In this document: positions 23,291-34,347 of the stretch, in pieces
Numbering within the stretch: the stretch's first letter is position 1
How the letters are laid out: each line of letters begins with the position of its first letter
Assembly (NCBI GenBank): GCA_032718475.1
Contig: JAUCBJ010004384.1
Span: forward strand, 1 to 45,964
Direction of reading: 5' to 3'
Length of the DNA stretch: 45,964 nucleotides
DNA from: Nemertoderma westbladi
Taxonomy: Eukaryota; Xenacoelomorpha; Nemertodermatida; Nemertodermatidae
Position numbers and translations under genes: made by a program
The notes under the pieces: model-generated
Databases searched by the model: none
What the model saw: the letters and a program-made list of their open reading frames with translations, nothing else
What the model was told of the DNA's origin: nothing

Positions 23291-23576
23291 GCTTATTTCC
23301 AAGGGGGTCCTTTATGTTACTTGGGTAGGAGGCCCTACAATGTACAAATACAATATTACACTATGCTAACCTAAAACCAATATAAAACGTAATTACACTA
23401 TGTACATGTACAAACTTTACCGAGAGCGTGACAATGTCCGACTCAACGATAAAGATGTAATGTACAGAACAATTTATTATAAAACGTAATTACAGTATAA
23501 ATAGTAAATAATTAATAAACTAATAACTTACTGTAGGACTATTGCTGTATTGTACCTATTTTTACATTGCACACGG

Positions 23577-23817
23577 GGTTAACGTTCATATGCGTACCTC
23601 TGGCAAAAGAAGCAGGTTACAGTGGTGGAGTTTTCTAACAGTCTAACCAAAACAATAAACTAATCTCCATTACTTAATTAACGGAAAGGAGCAGGTTACA
23701 GTGGTGGGCTTTTCTAACCAAAACAATCAGACAATAAACAATATCTCAATAACATAGGGTATTTCATACTTATAGTCTTACCGCGAAAATACCAGAGGTA
23801 CGGATATGAACTATAAC
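23577..23817. mobile_element. 241-bp non-autonomous inverted-repeat element with 9-bp target duplication
   Basis: The ends are inverted repeats: GGTTAACGTTCATATGCGTA going in from the left and, reverse-complemented, GTTATAGTTCATATCCGTAC from the right, both continuing CCTCTGG. The flanks are TGCACACGG on the left (23568-23576) and right (23818-23826), a 9-bp direct repeat of target-duplication type. Nine bases fit MULE-class elements; 8 bases (hAT) cannot be excluded. It encloses two copies of the AGGAGCAGGTTACAG module (about 23611 and 23687), each followed by CTAACCAAAACAAT. Confidence 0.75.
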
Positions 23818-23826
23818 TGCACACGG

Positions 23827-25114
23827 ACAGACGGAGGTGAGATTTAACTGCAGATTTAAAAGAATGTTGATTATCTAGTTATCTAAACTACTCAACTAAA
23901 TCTATTTATCTAAGTAAGTCTATCTTTTCACAGACAGAAAGACTGCAAGGATTTGCACTCGACTACATACGATGGCAGTTGGTTCCAGTCCAGATTGTAT
24001 TTAATAATATATATAATAATTAATTAATTAATATCATAATAGGCCTAATCAATTAACAATTAAGGATAGTAATTTATAAATTACAAATTAATGACGAATA
24101 ATTCGGTAATATAAAAACAGCATTATAGCATTAGCCATTATGCATTAGGCCTACATAAACACCACCTTTCTGCCTTTACTACATTACAGCATTAGGCCTA
24201 GCCTAGGCCTTCAGAAAAACAGTATTAATTAATATACAGGAAATAATGCCAACAGTACCGGGCAGTAGGTAATACTAATAGTTTGTTATCTTCGTGCAAC
24301 ACACGAATACTGATAACAGTCCAAAAAAGTTATAGCTTTTGTTTCAAGTTCAGCCATTGCCATTGTCTGCCGCTCTGTATTTTTTGAACAGCTGAATGTC
24401 GGCTAATGTTTGATAACTACGAAAGAATAAACTCAATCAGTGTCTGTAGAAGTTAAACCTGAGAGTAAAAAAAAACCACAAAAATACCATACCAGACATC
24501 TTTTAATATAAAAATTAGCATTATTTTTTGAACGATTATTATAGTAATATAATATTTCAATTATTATGTAAATATACAGGCCTACATTATTATAATACAT
24601 TTTCGGAAATATCTGCTGATCACACGCTTACATTTAAATTTTACAGGGCCTCCCGGGCCAGTGGGGCCCCAAAAGCCTAGCCCTTAATTAACAGAGACAA
24701 ATTTGAGCAAAAATAATTTTTTTTTATTTTTAAAATTTTTTTTTAATTGAAAAAAAAAGACCATTTCATATTTGCAATACTACACAACGTTTAAAAAATC
24801 CCCTCGCTTCGCTCGCGTTTTGCTTTACATTCATTTAAATGATATGTTTGATCGCTTGCGATCTAGGTGGCGTCCAGCATCACATCATCAATATCATTAA
24901 ATATTTCAATGAATTCTAGTTACATACTATAATTGTTACATAACAGTGCAATATTTTAGTTTTTTTTTCTTTATGCGAATAAATAAATCAAATGTCAATT
25001 ACTTATGTCTATGACCTAGATATAACTTGTCTGTAAACTACTTGTCTATAAATTGTCTATTACTGGATCTGGGGCTGTGTGGCTGTGGCTAACATGTAAG
25101 TCAGCTGAATTATG
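23827..25114. other. AT-rich intergenic DNA, no gene seen
   Basis: No supported ORF or RNA gene. It has several AGGCCTA palindromes (24022, 24147, 24194, 24584), a short GC-rich island near 24648-24680 (GGGCCTCCCGGGCCAGTGGG) and A/T homopolymer runs near 24715-24760. Confidence 0.6.
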
Positions 25115-26712
25115 TAACTATGGCCAATTGTTTGCTGACCCACTGTAAACCGACGACCTTATAATGCATTGGCCACTGTTTGCTGCCGACCAGTAAACCG
25201 ACGACCATAATGCACTGGCCACTGTTTGCTGCCGACCAGTTGTTTGCTGCCGACCAGTAAACCGACGACCATTTAATGCACTGGCCACTGTTTGCTGCCG
25301 ACCAGTAAATCGACGACCTTATAATGTACTGGCAACTGTTTGCTGCCGACCAGTAAACCGACGACCATTAATGCACTGGCCACGGTTTGCTGCCGACCAG
25401 TAAACCGACGACCAAATATGCACTGGCCACTGTTTGCTGCCGACCAGTAAACCGACGACCATTTAATGCACTGGCCACTGTTTGCTGCCGACCAGTAAAC
25501 CGACGACCATATAATGCACTGGTCACTGTTTGCTGCCGACCAGTAAACCGACGACCATATAATGCACTGGCCACTGTTTGCTGCCGACCAGTAAACCGAC
25601 GACCATATAATGCACTGGCCACTGTTTGCTGCCGACCAGTAAACCGACGACCATATAATGCATTGGCCACTGTTTGCTGCCGCCCAGTAAACCGACGACC
25701 ATATAATGCACTGGCCACTGTTTGCTGCCGACCAGTAAACCGACGACCATATAATGCACTGGCCAATGTTTGCTGCCGACCAGTAAACCGACGATCATAT
25801 AATGCACTGGCCACTGTTTGCTGCCGACCAGTAAACCGACGACCTTATAATGCACTGGCCACTGTTTGCTGCCGACCAGTAAACCGACGACCATATAATG
25901 CACTGGCCACTGTTTGCTGCCGACCAGTAAACCGACGACCATATAATGCACTGGCCACTGTTTGCTGCCGACCAGTAAACCGACGACCTTATAATGCACT
26001 GGCCACTGTTTGCTGCCGACCAGTAAACCGACGACCATATAATACACTGGCCACTGTTTGCTGCCGACCAGTAAAAAGACGACCATATAATGTACTGGTC
26101 ACTGTTTGCTGCCGACCAGTAAACCGACGACCATATAATGCACTGGCCACTGTTTGCTGCCGACAAGTAAACCGACGGCCTTATAATGCACTGGCCACTG
26201 TTTGCTGCCGACCAGTAAACCGACGACCATATAATGCACTGGCCACTGTTGGCTGCCGACCAGTAAACCGACAACCATATAATGCACTGGCCACTGTTTG
26301 CTGCCGACCAGTAAACCGATGACCATATGCACTGGCCACTGTTTGCTGCCGACCTGTAAACCGACGACCATATAATGCACTGGCCACTGTTTGCTGCCGA
26401 CCAGTAAACCGACGACCATATAATGCACTGGCCACTGTTTGCTGCCGACCAGTAAACCGACGACCATATAATGCACTGGCCACTGTTTGCTGCCGACCAG
26501 TAAACCGACGACCATATAATGCACTGGCCACTGTTTGCTGCCGACCAGTAAACCAACGACCATATAATGCACTGGCCACTGTTTGCTGCCGACCAGTAAA
26601 CCAACGACCATATAATGCACTGGCCACTGTTTGCTGCCGACCAGTAAACCGACGACCATATAATGCACTGGCTACTGTTTGCTGCCAACCATAAACCGAC
26701 GACCATATAATA
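25115..26712. repeat. 48-bp minisatellite, about 33 copies
   Basis: The unit is 48 bp: GTTTGCTGCCGACCAGTAAA, CCGACGACCATATAATGCAC, TGGCCACT. A 16-residue repeat (such as NALATVCCRPVNRRPY) is open in one plus frame, and all three minus frames are open over long stretches, so the long ORFs follow from the period being a multiple of 3. The first units (25115-25390) are more irregular, with partial copies near 25220-25260 and missing TATA bases, as expected at an array edge. Confidence 0.97.
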
Positions 26713-28916
26713 TGGTCACATAAAACCAACGAAAAGTGGAAAAAATCTTCTGAGTCGCCAACCACATTCGACGTCAATTAATAATTCTCGAATAGTTATT
26801 TAAACTGTTGGAACACAATTATTGTTACATTATTATATAAATTTATCATCAATCTGGATTTATCCTCGTACCACTTTGCAGCGTTACGGCCTATAGGACG
26901 GAACTTTGTAAAGTAATCACCAACTTAGTAACAAAACACTTCTAGAACTCGTCTTGAATATTCGTCATTGTTGATAGTCATTGTAGGCTAAGTAGGGATG
27001 GCATAACGAAACGAGAAAATAACGTAGCGAAAAAATCTTAAACGAAACTAAATAAAAAATACATGTAAAAAAACGACACGAAATAATTAGTGTTTCGTTT
27101 CGTTAAATTTTTTTCGTTTCATTAAATTAAAAAGTAATTAATCATTACGATCTAAATTTATTAATATATTAAAATAGTACTTTTTTTCCCTAGGAAATAA
27201 AAAGGTAATCAATAGGATTGCATTGATTTTTTCCCGGCGAAAAAAAGTAAAATTAAATATTTTTGGTGGAATTTCTTAAATTGTATTCCATATATTGAAA
27301 GAGCATCGACGTAGAAAAGGTTTGGAAGTCATTTGACCCAAAATGGCTCAAAAGTTATTACAACTTTAGAGTCTGTAAGACGAACTCCAAAACGGAACTC
27401 AATATCCAATATTGGTTTATTTTGTTAATCGGCTCTCTAGTTACGTAATAAATATCCGAGAACACTAAATTATTTAACATTGAGTAAGGCAGCATCAGGA
27501 GTTGAAGAGTACAATAATTAGAATCGCAGTAACTATGGAAGCAAAAATAGTAAAATACTACAGTTCAATTTATTTAGTAACACAACTGTACTGTAGTATA
27601 TCGCTCTATTTTTTATTAAAGAATTGAGCAACAAAAAAGTAACAATTTAGGAATAAAGTTACGTATTACATGGGAAAAAAACGTAGAACATCTTTTCCAA
27701 TATTATCTCGACCCTTTATTAACCTCGGTGACGCTCGGTAAATAAAATACCTCGAGAATATTGAAAAAAAAGTTATACTTTTTTCCCATGTAATAAATAA
27801 TTATATTTTGCCGATAATATATTTACTCATGGAAATTCTGCGTAAATTTCCATTATACAAGCCAAACAAAAGGAACATTAGGGAAGAATAAGTTGCAATA
27901 TTAGTTAATGTTCTAGAATGTTCCAAAATGAATTTTGCAATAAGCTGTGATTCAACGGGAAATTAGTAATATTTACACTGGCGTGTTACATATTAATCGC
28001 GATATCTCGGTAACTAGGAAGTCGCATACAGTTTTTAAATATATCAAAAATTGTCCCAAACGGATGCAAAAAATTGTATAATTGCACTTGCACTACAAGT
28101 AAACTTCTTTAATTTCAACTAATGTATTGATTTTATGTAAAATTGATTTGTCTGTTTTTTTTTGTTTAAAACCGTAATTCCAATTATGATATAACAATTA
28201 TTTTTTTTAGGGACGATGTGTTTTTGAGGTCGACTAATCTGATGGGGGAGGTTACATTACACATTGGTAACAAACAACAAGTAATCCGCATAATTTATAT
28301 TCATAGACATGTTTGTGGGACGTGGGTAGAATAAAAAATGGTTCAGGTGAATTAGTTTTGGTTTACTTAGATTTGCCTCTAGGTGACTGGACTTTAGAGA
28401 CAATCAAAAGTCTTATTGTAAAAAGAAGTCTTATTCTAATTTTCCAGTTAAATTTAAAAATGATTTAATTGAGAAATATGCCACTTCAATAGAAACGCAT
28501 GCGCGAAACAATGTTTTTATATAATTAAGTTACGATGCATGCCTATAATTATGATTTCTTCAATTTGTAAAAATATAAGTATCTCATCTTGAAATTATCT
28601 TATTAATAATAGATTAATTTATACTATATTATTATTATACACATTAGGCCTAACAAATCGCATACCGACGCTGTGCGGCACAAACGGAGGTCAAAAGTAG
28701 TTGATACCCGAACTCAAATAATTTGGTACTAATACATACATACCTTACATAGGCCCCCGCCTACTGACATACATTTATACATTATTATTATACACTATAC
28801 ATTAACATTACCCGCCCGATATATACAATAAATTTATACAGATTTACAATTCAATAAATTATTGCTAATTATCTTATGAAAAACGGATAACAAATAAATA
28901 GGCCTACATAAATATA
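26713..28916. other. AT-rich intergenic DNA, no gene seen
   Basis: About 2.2 kb without a supported ORF. It has the inverted repeat at 27664-27795 and a stretch at about 26995-27130 rich in CGAAACGA / TTTCGTTTCG, including GTGTTTCGTTTCGTTAAAT. The latter begins TAGGGATGGCATAACG, which recalls hAT-type termini, but I could not define the partner end. Confidence 0.55.
27664..27795. repeat. 132-bp imperfect inverted repeat
   Basis: The left arm begins TATTACATGGGAAAAAA, and the right arm ends TTTTTTCCCATGTAATA, its exact reverse complement over 17 bases. Further in, CAATATTATCTCGA pairs imperfectly with CTCGAGAATATTG. The centre holds CCTCGGTGACGCTCGG. It is probably a small fold-back element. 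Confidence 0.8.
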
Positions 28917-29450
28917 TTAACTGTAAAAATCGTAAACCGATTCTGAAGCATTGAGTTTGTTGTCTGACTCAGGATCCGAGCTGTCCCAACCACTGGCGTC
29001 CTGGGAGACACTAAAATCCATCTGTTTATCGTAAATGTAGTCTGGATCCCCAGGGCCCTTCCTATTCTTCTCAAACAACTCTTCCATAATCGCTTTCTTA
29101 AGATCGAGAATTCCATCGTCGACCTTATTGAGGTCCTCATCAGGGTCTATAGATTGCTCCTTTTTCAGTCTTTCCAATGTTTCTACCATTTCAATGCCAT
29201 TAAGGTGGTCCCTTATGATGATCAACATCTTCTCGAGCAGCCACAAAGGTACGTTCTCGAGGTAGCGGGAATGTCTCACGTTGCTCCGAATCTCGAGCGC
29301 AACGGCTTCAATGGAGGAATTCTTATCCAAGTTTCGTACCGGCATCGTTCGCTGACGCGGTCTCGGAGTAGAATCGTCCCTGTAAACAACGATAACAGCC
29401 GGTGGATCGAATCTGATTCCAATCTTGCTAACAGATATAGAAGCCATCAT
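28917..29450 (-). CDS. CEP19: Centrosomal protein of 19 kDa
   Basis: CEP19 sits on the mother centriole and ciliary base, where it recruits the RABL2 GTPase for intraflagellar transport entry; loss in mammals causes obesity and ciliary defects. The 177-aa product has the family's hallmarks: GIRFDPPAVIVVYRD (11-25), TMPVRN (35-40), RHSRYLENV (59-67), IDPDEDLNKVDD (101-112) and IMEELFEKNRKGPGDPDYIY (121-140), ending in an acidic Ser-rich tail with GWDSSDPES. The start is the ATG-ATG pair at 29450, matching the MM start of vertebrate CEP19. The frame is open for eight more codons upstream, but its first codon at 29474 is TTG, not ATG. Single exon, no intron. It is slightly longer than the human protein because of the tail. 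Confidence 0.93.
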   Translation of the reverse strand: MMASISVSKIGIRFDPPAVIVVYRDDSTPRPRQRTMPVRNLDKNSSIEAVALEIRSNVRHSRYLENVPLWLLEKMLIIIRDHLNGIEMVETLERLKKEQSIDPDEDLNKVDDGILDLKKAIMEELFEKNRKGPGDPDYIYDKQMDFSVSQDASGWDSSDPESDNKLNASESVYDFYS

Positions 29451-30036
29451 CAGCTGCGACAGTGTGAAGTCCAAAGTCCTTACACGTACCAGCGTACAGC
29501 ATGACAGTTGAAAACAGCAATCAGGCAGTAGTTGACTATTGCTGTATTGGACAAGCTAGTAACTAAGTTGGTACCGGTAGCCTACTGCGGTACTGCGTAA
29601 TACTGTAATATTTATTTTGTACACTAACAGTTTTGCGTCTCGTGTGATAATGTAAACTTATTTAAAAATCGACTTGATTGTGCCATGAAGTCCAAAATGA
29701 ATGTTTATAGTGATATACCAGTTAGACAAGTTGCCACTGCCCAGTTTACATTCCATCGGTACTAGACCGATCCGAAAATATTCAAATTGAGATACAGAGA
29801 AGACTTGTCAGCTTAATTGGTTCTATTTCCCATAATATTAAGTTGTGCCAAGTATGGAATCATAATGTTGAACATGCAAGCTACTGGAGCTAAATGAATT
29901 TTTGACTTATCGCAAAATTTATCGCCCGATGAGCTTGAGCGCGGTTAAGGGACAGTTTTCATGGAATGCATTAGATTTGAAAAATACTGATAACATCATG
30001 TTTGTCATATGTTTATCTTTAATTTTAGGATGGCTA
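29451..30036. other. Upstream flank of CEP19, no gene seen
   Basis: Unique AT-rich sequence. It must contain the CEP19 promoter on the minus strand. No ORF, tandem repeat or RNA gene could be supported. Confidence 0.5.
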
Positions 30037-30108
30037 AAACGTCTGTCCTTATCTGATCTGATCTGATCTGATCTGACGGTATCTGACACTTGTTCCACCT
30101 TGGTTCAG

Positions 30109-30402
30109 AGCGCACCTTGGTGTAGTGGTTATATTGAATTCACATCTCTCGGAGGTTGTGGGTTCAACCCCGGCATGGGGCCAAGGTAGTTTTCGTTTCG
30201 GCACGAATGTTTTGAAGGGTTTAGCGAGGCATCTCTGCCTTGCATCCTTAAATGGTAGCTAAATGAGTACTGGACTTTCTGCCTATGTCAGCATGTGAAG
30301 TTTCCCCGGTATTCCCCTTTTAAACCCGGGGGGTGTCAATATAATACTTCCCGCTCTGAAACTAACGATACTAACTAAAATACTAACTGAAACTAACTAA
30401 AA
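30109..30402 (+). mobile_element. tRNA-derived SINE
   Basis: The head has a pol III A box (TGGTGTAGTGGTTA, 30118-30131) and B box (GGTTCAACCCC, 30161-30171), at tRNA-like spacing and with a GCACC start. The cloverleaf arms pair poorly, so it is not a working tRNA gene. A non-tRNA body of about 200 bp follows, ending in a tail of ACTAA-type repeats (30361-30402). No coding capacity. Confidence 0.75.
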
Positions 30403-30929
30403 GGAATTCAAATAAAATAAGCTAGAAATTTTAAATTTGTTTTTAGCGGCTGGTGCCAAATTTTGGTGTCGGTCCATGTGAAGAATACCGCCCATGTGAA
30501 GCATACCAGGATTTCACTTTTCGGTTGACTTTTATTGGAATTTTATATTTGAAGGTTTTAATTCTTTTTTAATTTATCTTTATTGAGTGTATTATAGAGC
30601 TTATTTATGTCTTATAACCTGCACATATACTAATTCGTTTATTGTTTTGGTTATATTCAGTGTAACCTGTGTTTTTGGTGAAAACCTGGTATTCTTCACA
30701 TAGGGGTAACTGCAAAGTGAAATAAAACTGCAGAAAGTCTGGTATTCTTCGCCCATGTGAAGAATACAAGGATTTCATTTTTCGGTCGATATTTTTTATT
30801 AAATTTGTCTTTATTAAGTGTTTTATGCGCGTGCGCGATGTCCTTTATTTTTTGAGGGGGATGATCTATTGATCAGTCAGTGGGACGGTTAGTAAGAAGG
30901 TGACCGGTGTAACTGTGTAAACAAGCCGC

Positions 30930-31110
30930 CGCGGTAACATATTCTACTTTCCCTCAATTGGTAGGTAACAAAATCGTTTATTGTTTTGGTTAGAAAACCC
31001 TGTCTCGGTAACCTGCTCCTTTCCCAATTTGTAGGTAACAACGTCGTTTATTGTTTTGGTTAGAAATTACAGCCGCTGTAACCTGCTCTTTTCCTTCAAT
31101 TGGAAGGTAA
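30930..31110 (+). repeat. Dimer of the GTAACCTGCTCC / TTTATTGTTTTGGTTAGAA module
   Basis: Units of about 73 bp follow each other. Each has TGTAACCTGCTCCTTTCC or a variant, CAATTGGTAGGTAACAA, then CGTTTATTGTTTTGGTTAGA. An isolated half copy lies at 30632-30675. Other copies of this module are at 15130-15165 (-), 23608-23740 (-), 37550-37640 (+), 39945-40000 (+) and 44452-44515 (-). Confidence 0.85.
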
Positions 31111-31678
31111 TAAGTGTTTATAAATTCCCACATTCCCATCCACCTTCCCCTATTCTTTAATAAATAGTAAAATTAATAAATTTCTTAAATTTCATACATA
31201 TTTTAAATGTAATATATTAATAAGAATCATTACCGTACTTAATTAATAATATTAATTATAATTAATATAATTAACTTTAACTATTAATAATGATAACTAT
31301 TAACAAGAAAGATTTACGAGAAAAATATTGCAGCAAATGCTGTATTGTTTTTAATAAAAGTTTAATATTTCAACACCAACTAACAGACTAAATCTACGAC
31401 TTTCATACCCACCATCCTTCATCCTACTGTATATCGCATTTTTAATATATAATAACATGCCTTTGTGCATTTAGATGCATACCGATATGCCTGTACTGCT
31501 ACTTCATATGATGATACTGATACGTAACAGGCAACCTGAAACGTGATCCCCTATTCAGCTATTGGCTATTTACCTAACAGACAGTTAGGTAAATATTATA
31601 TCTCTTTCTCCTGATTGGTTATAGGATCAGATGCTGTCAGATCAGATCAGATCAGATCAGATAAGGACAGATGTTTTA

Positions 31679-32025
31679 TTCTACCTCCTTTAATTTGAAT
31701 GGCTGCTTTAGGGTACTGTACTGTACAGTTGTAGTAATGTAATACCTGTAGGCCTATACAAATGACACTACATGACGCCTATACTGCGCTACTGCACTTC
31801 TGATCCACTCTTGCATTTTGGATGTTCTGCATTCCACTGTCCTACCTACCGGTACCGGTAGGCCTACCCTAAAACACAGGCCTTTGTACTATCTTCTACT
31901 GAGGTAGCCTACTACATACAGTAGGTTTAGTGAGTGATATTCAGTTACTACAGTACTGTACCGGTAGCCTATTATCCAATAATCGAATTTTGAGTTATAT
32001 ATTATAAGGTATAGATTATAATATA
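31679..32025. other. Short leader before the transposase-like gene
   Basis: About 350 bp rich in TACCGGTA and TAGGCCTA palindromes (31850, 31858, 31961) and GTACTGTAC. No clear promoter or terminal inverted repeat was found that would mark the left end of the element encoding the next gene. Confidence 0.4.
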
Positions 32026-34347
32026 ATGGCAAGTTGCTACAGTACACGGAAACAACGATCTGAATATCTCCTGATTGGAAAGAGCCTTGATAGTAATTTT
32101 CGAAATTGCCATTTACCATTTAACATTTCTGTTCTTCAAAAAATGGTCTATTTTTGTCGAGAGGAAGGTATTCCCAAGAATAAGTCAGCTGGATTAGTCG
32201 CATCAGAAATCCGGAAAATATGGATGGAGGCAGGTTCTATGTACTATCATAATGAATTGAATGTCCTTGACAAGGTAAGAAAGCTGTATGAGAGGTGGCT
32301 TTCAATTGATAAACAACCACCTGAATGTAGAAAAACTGGCAAAACATTGGAAAGGATAAATAAATTGTCTGAAGAGATGAACAAGCTATTTGATATTTCT
32401 GTTAAGAAACACGATGGTATGCTGCTGCCTGAAGAACGTGAATGGATTCAAAAACTTAGACAGGGAGAAGATCTACCATTTCTGAAATCAAGGGATTTGA
32501 AATACGAAGAGGAAGCTATGAAACAAAAAGACAAACTGGACCGTAAACTTGACAGGGAACGGAAAGAAATGCTTAGAAAGCAAAATGACTTGGACAAAAT
32601 TGTTGAACTTGATATGTCGAGGTCTGCTTCAGAGGATGATAGTACTGACTCTGATGTTGACTATCTTCCACCATCTTCAGCAACATCAAGCAAGAGGTGT
32701 GCCTCAGTGCAACTGATGATGCCACGGAACATAATGAATGACCAGACAGTAGCTCAGACTGCTGATCGCATTGGAATTTCATCTGGAGCTGCAACAGCCT
32801 ACACTGCAGCAATTATCAAGGCCAGTGGAGGTAATCTAGATCAGGTCACACTCAGCAAAAGTAGCACACGAAGTGGCCGGTCAGCATCTCGAGCAGCAAG
32901 GGCCAAATATATCAAGGACTCCTTTGATCCTGGAGAACACAAAATTGCAGTCCACTGGGATGGGAAAAAAATGGCTCATCTGAAATGCTCCCTTACAGAT
33001 GTTGATCGATGTGTTGTAGCCATAACTGGCAGTGGTATCCCAAATGCTGATGGCAGCACAAAGTACACAAAACTGTTGGGAATTGGAGCTGCAAGTACTA
33101 GTTCCTCTCGGGACATTACTTCAATAGTACAACGTTACATTTCTGAATGGAATATCAAAGCCTTGGTAGCATTTCTTGTCTTTGACACGACTAATTCTAA
33201 TTCTGGTTGGCTGGATGGCACCTGTGTACAGCTGGAGAAGTGGTTAGATCGGCGAGTGATATGGCTTGCCTGCCGCCACCACATTGGGGAGGTTATAGTC
33301 AGTGCAGTACACAGCCTGGTATTTGGTGCAACCAGTGGCCCTAGTCCCCGATTCCATGGTAGACTACGAGAACAATGGATAGCCCTAGATCTAACAAAGG
33401 GTCAATGTCTACCTGATACTGATAAATATGTCCAGGAAAGACATGACCTTAAGGAACTGTTGGGCACTATTAACTGCCGTGCCGATTATCGAGAACTTCT
33501 CGTACTTGCCATTTTTCTACTTGGTGGCGAATACCCACATACATTCTATCAGCCTGGTGCTGATTCCAACGCCAGGTGGATGGCCAGCCTGATGTATGCT
33601 TTTAAATTATATATATTCAGAGGTCAACTTCACCAGAAGACACAAGGTAGTATCCATCTTGAGCAGCGACTTGAGCGCTTTGTTCAGTTTGTTGCCAGCA
33701 CATATGTTGGATGGTGGATACGGTGTCCAGTGCTAGTGGATGCTCCCAGAAATGATTTGGAGTTATATTTCAGGGCACTGAATTTATCTGATGTTGAACT
33801 GGGACAAGTGGTAATAAAGAAACTAACTGGCCATCTGTGGTACCTGAGGCAGGAAGTGGTACCTGTTAGTCTGGCAAATGATCGGGTCTCCAATGAACAA
33901 AAGGAGAGGATTGCTATTGCGATGCTCGAAGCTAAACCAAATGATGATCGACGGGATCTTTCTGTGGCAGCAGTGGTCAAGAAAGGAACCAAGATTAGTC
34001 GTGAGGTTCCACCAAACAATGTAAACCTGAACAATGGCACAACTTTGGAGGATCTCATTGGCCCTGATTCATGGCTAATGCCCCAGTTGTTGGGGTTGTC
34101 ATTTGATTGGTTACACCAAAAACCAGCAACTTGGGTACTCTATGATGATTACAATCAATTTTGTTGTATTATCAATGACAAGGATCCCGTGAATGACCTG
34201 TCAGAAAGACTTATCCGTACCCAGGCAATTTACAATGGACTCCTTACTAAGGATGAGAAGGAACATCAAGCTGTACTACAAGTCGTTGAAGACAGTCGCA
34301 AGAAAGTTCCAGATTTTCAAAAGCGTACTCTCAAGAAAAGACTCTGA
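32026..34347 (+). CDS. Intact transposase-like protein, RNase H fold (hAT/P-like, family unresolved)
   Basis: A complete 773-codon frame in one exon, with ATG at 32026 and TGA at 34345. Residues 35-125 form a helical region (VLQKMVYFC to NKLFDIS) of a type seen before the catalytic domain of some animal transposase families. Residues 160-195 are a charged coiled coil, and 200-225 an acidic Ser-rich linker (SASEDDSTDSDVDY). The catalytic part shows HWDGKK with D312, VFDTTNSNSG with D387, the C/DxxH motif ACRHH (C416, H419), NARW (R517, W518) and NDLELYF (E579 or E581 as a possible third acid). These motifs are shared by hAT, P, MULE and Kolobok-type cut-and-paste transposases. Codon use differs from the GC-rich host genes. 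An intact frame suggests recent activity or domestication. Confidence 0.75.
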   Translation: MASCYSTRKQRSEYLLIGKSLDSNFRNCHLPFNISVLQKMVYFCREEGIPKNKSAGLVASEIRKIWMEAGSMYYHNELNVLDKVRKLYERWLSIDKQPPECRKTGKTLERINKLSEEMNKLFDISVKKHDGMLLPEEREWIQKLRQGEDLPFLKSRDLKYEEEAMKQKDKLDRKLDRERKEMLRKQNDLDKIVELDMSRSASEDDSTDSDVDYLPPSSATSSKRCASVQLMMPRNIMNDQTVAQTADRIGISSGAATAYTAAIIKASGGNLDQVTLSKSSTRSGRSASRAARAKYIKDSFDPGEHKIAVHWDGKKMAHLKCSLTDVDRCVVAITGSGIPNADGSTKYTKLLGIGAASTSSSRDITSIVQRYISEWNIKALVAFLVFDTTNSNSGWLDGTCVQLEKWLDRRVIWLACRHHIGEVIVSAVHSLVFGATSGPSPRFHGRLREQWIALDLTKGQCLPDTDKYVQERHDLKELLGTINCRADYRELLVLAIFLLGGEYPHTFYQPGADSNARWMASLMYAFKLYIFRGQLHQKTQGSIHLEQRLERFVQFVASTYVGWWIRCPVLVDAPRNDLELYFRALNLSDVELGQVVIKKLTGHLWYLRQEVVPVSLANDRVSNEQKERIAIAMLEAKPNDDRRDLSVAAVVKKGTKISREVPPNNVNLNNGTTLEDLIGPDSWLMPQLLGLSFDWLHQKPATWVLYDDYNQFCCIINDKDPVNDLSERLIRTQAIYNGLLTKDEKEHQAVLQVVEDSRKKVPDFQKRTLKKRL

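Larger units (their letters stand above)
30037..31676. mobile_element. 1640-bp inverted-repeat element with GATCT-repeat termini
   Basis: Left end AAACGTCTGTCCTTATCTGA and, reverse-complemented, right end AAACATCTGTCCTTATCTGA; both continue as GATCT pentamer repeats. The first 41 bases differ at one position, and similarity goes on to about 50. TA lies outside each end (30035-30036 and 31677-31678), which may be a TA target duplication as in Tc1/mariner elements or part of the repeat. The interior has no transposase. It carries a tRNA-derived SINE (30109-30402), a duplicated block with CCCATGTGAAGAATAC (about 30485 and 30755), and two stretches with the GTAACCTGCTCC module. Confidence 0.8.

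Noticed and set aside
1-26712. CRISPR array
   Set aside because: All regular arrays are direct tandem repeats without unique spacers, in an animal genome.
25368-26777. Several 150-310-codon ORFs on both strands over the 48-bp array
   Set aside because: Four frames are open at once over the same repeat, with no start context or domain; a by-product of the 48-bp period.
26993-27130. A hAT element starting TAGGGATGGCATAACG
   Set aside because: Only one end is suggestive; no inverted partner or target duplication was found.
30109-30180. A functional tRNA gene
   Set aside because: A and B boxes are present, but acceptor and T stems do not pair properly and a SINE body and ACTAA tail follow.
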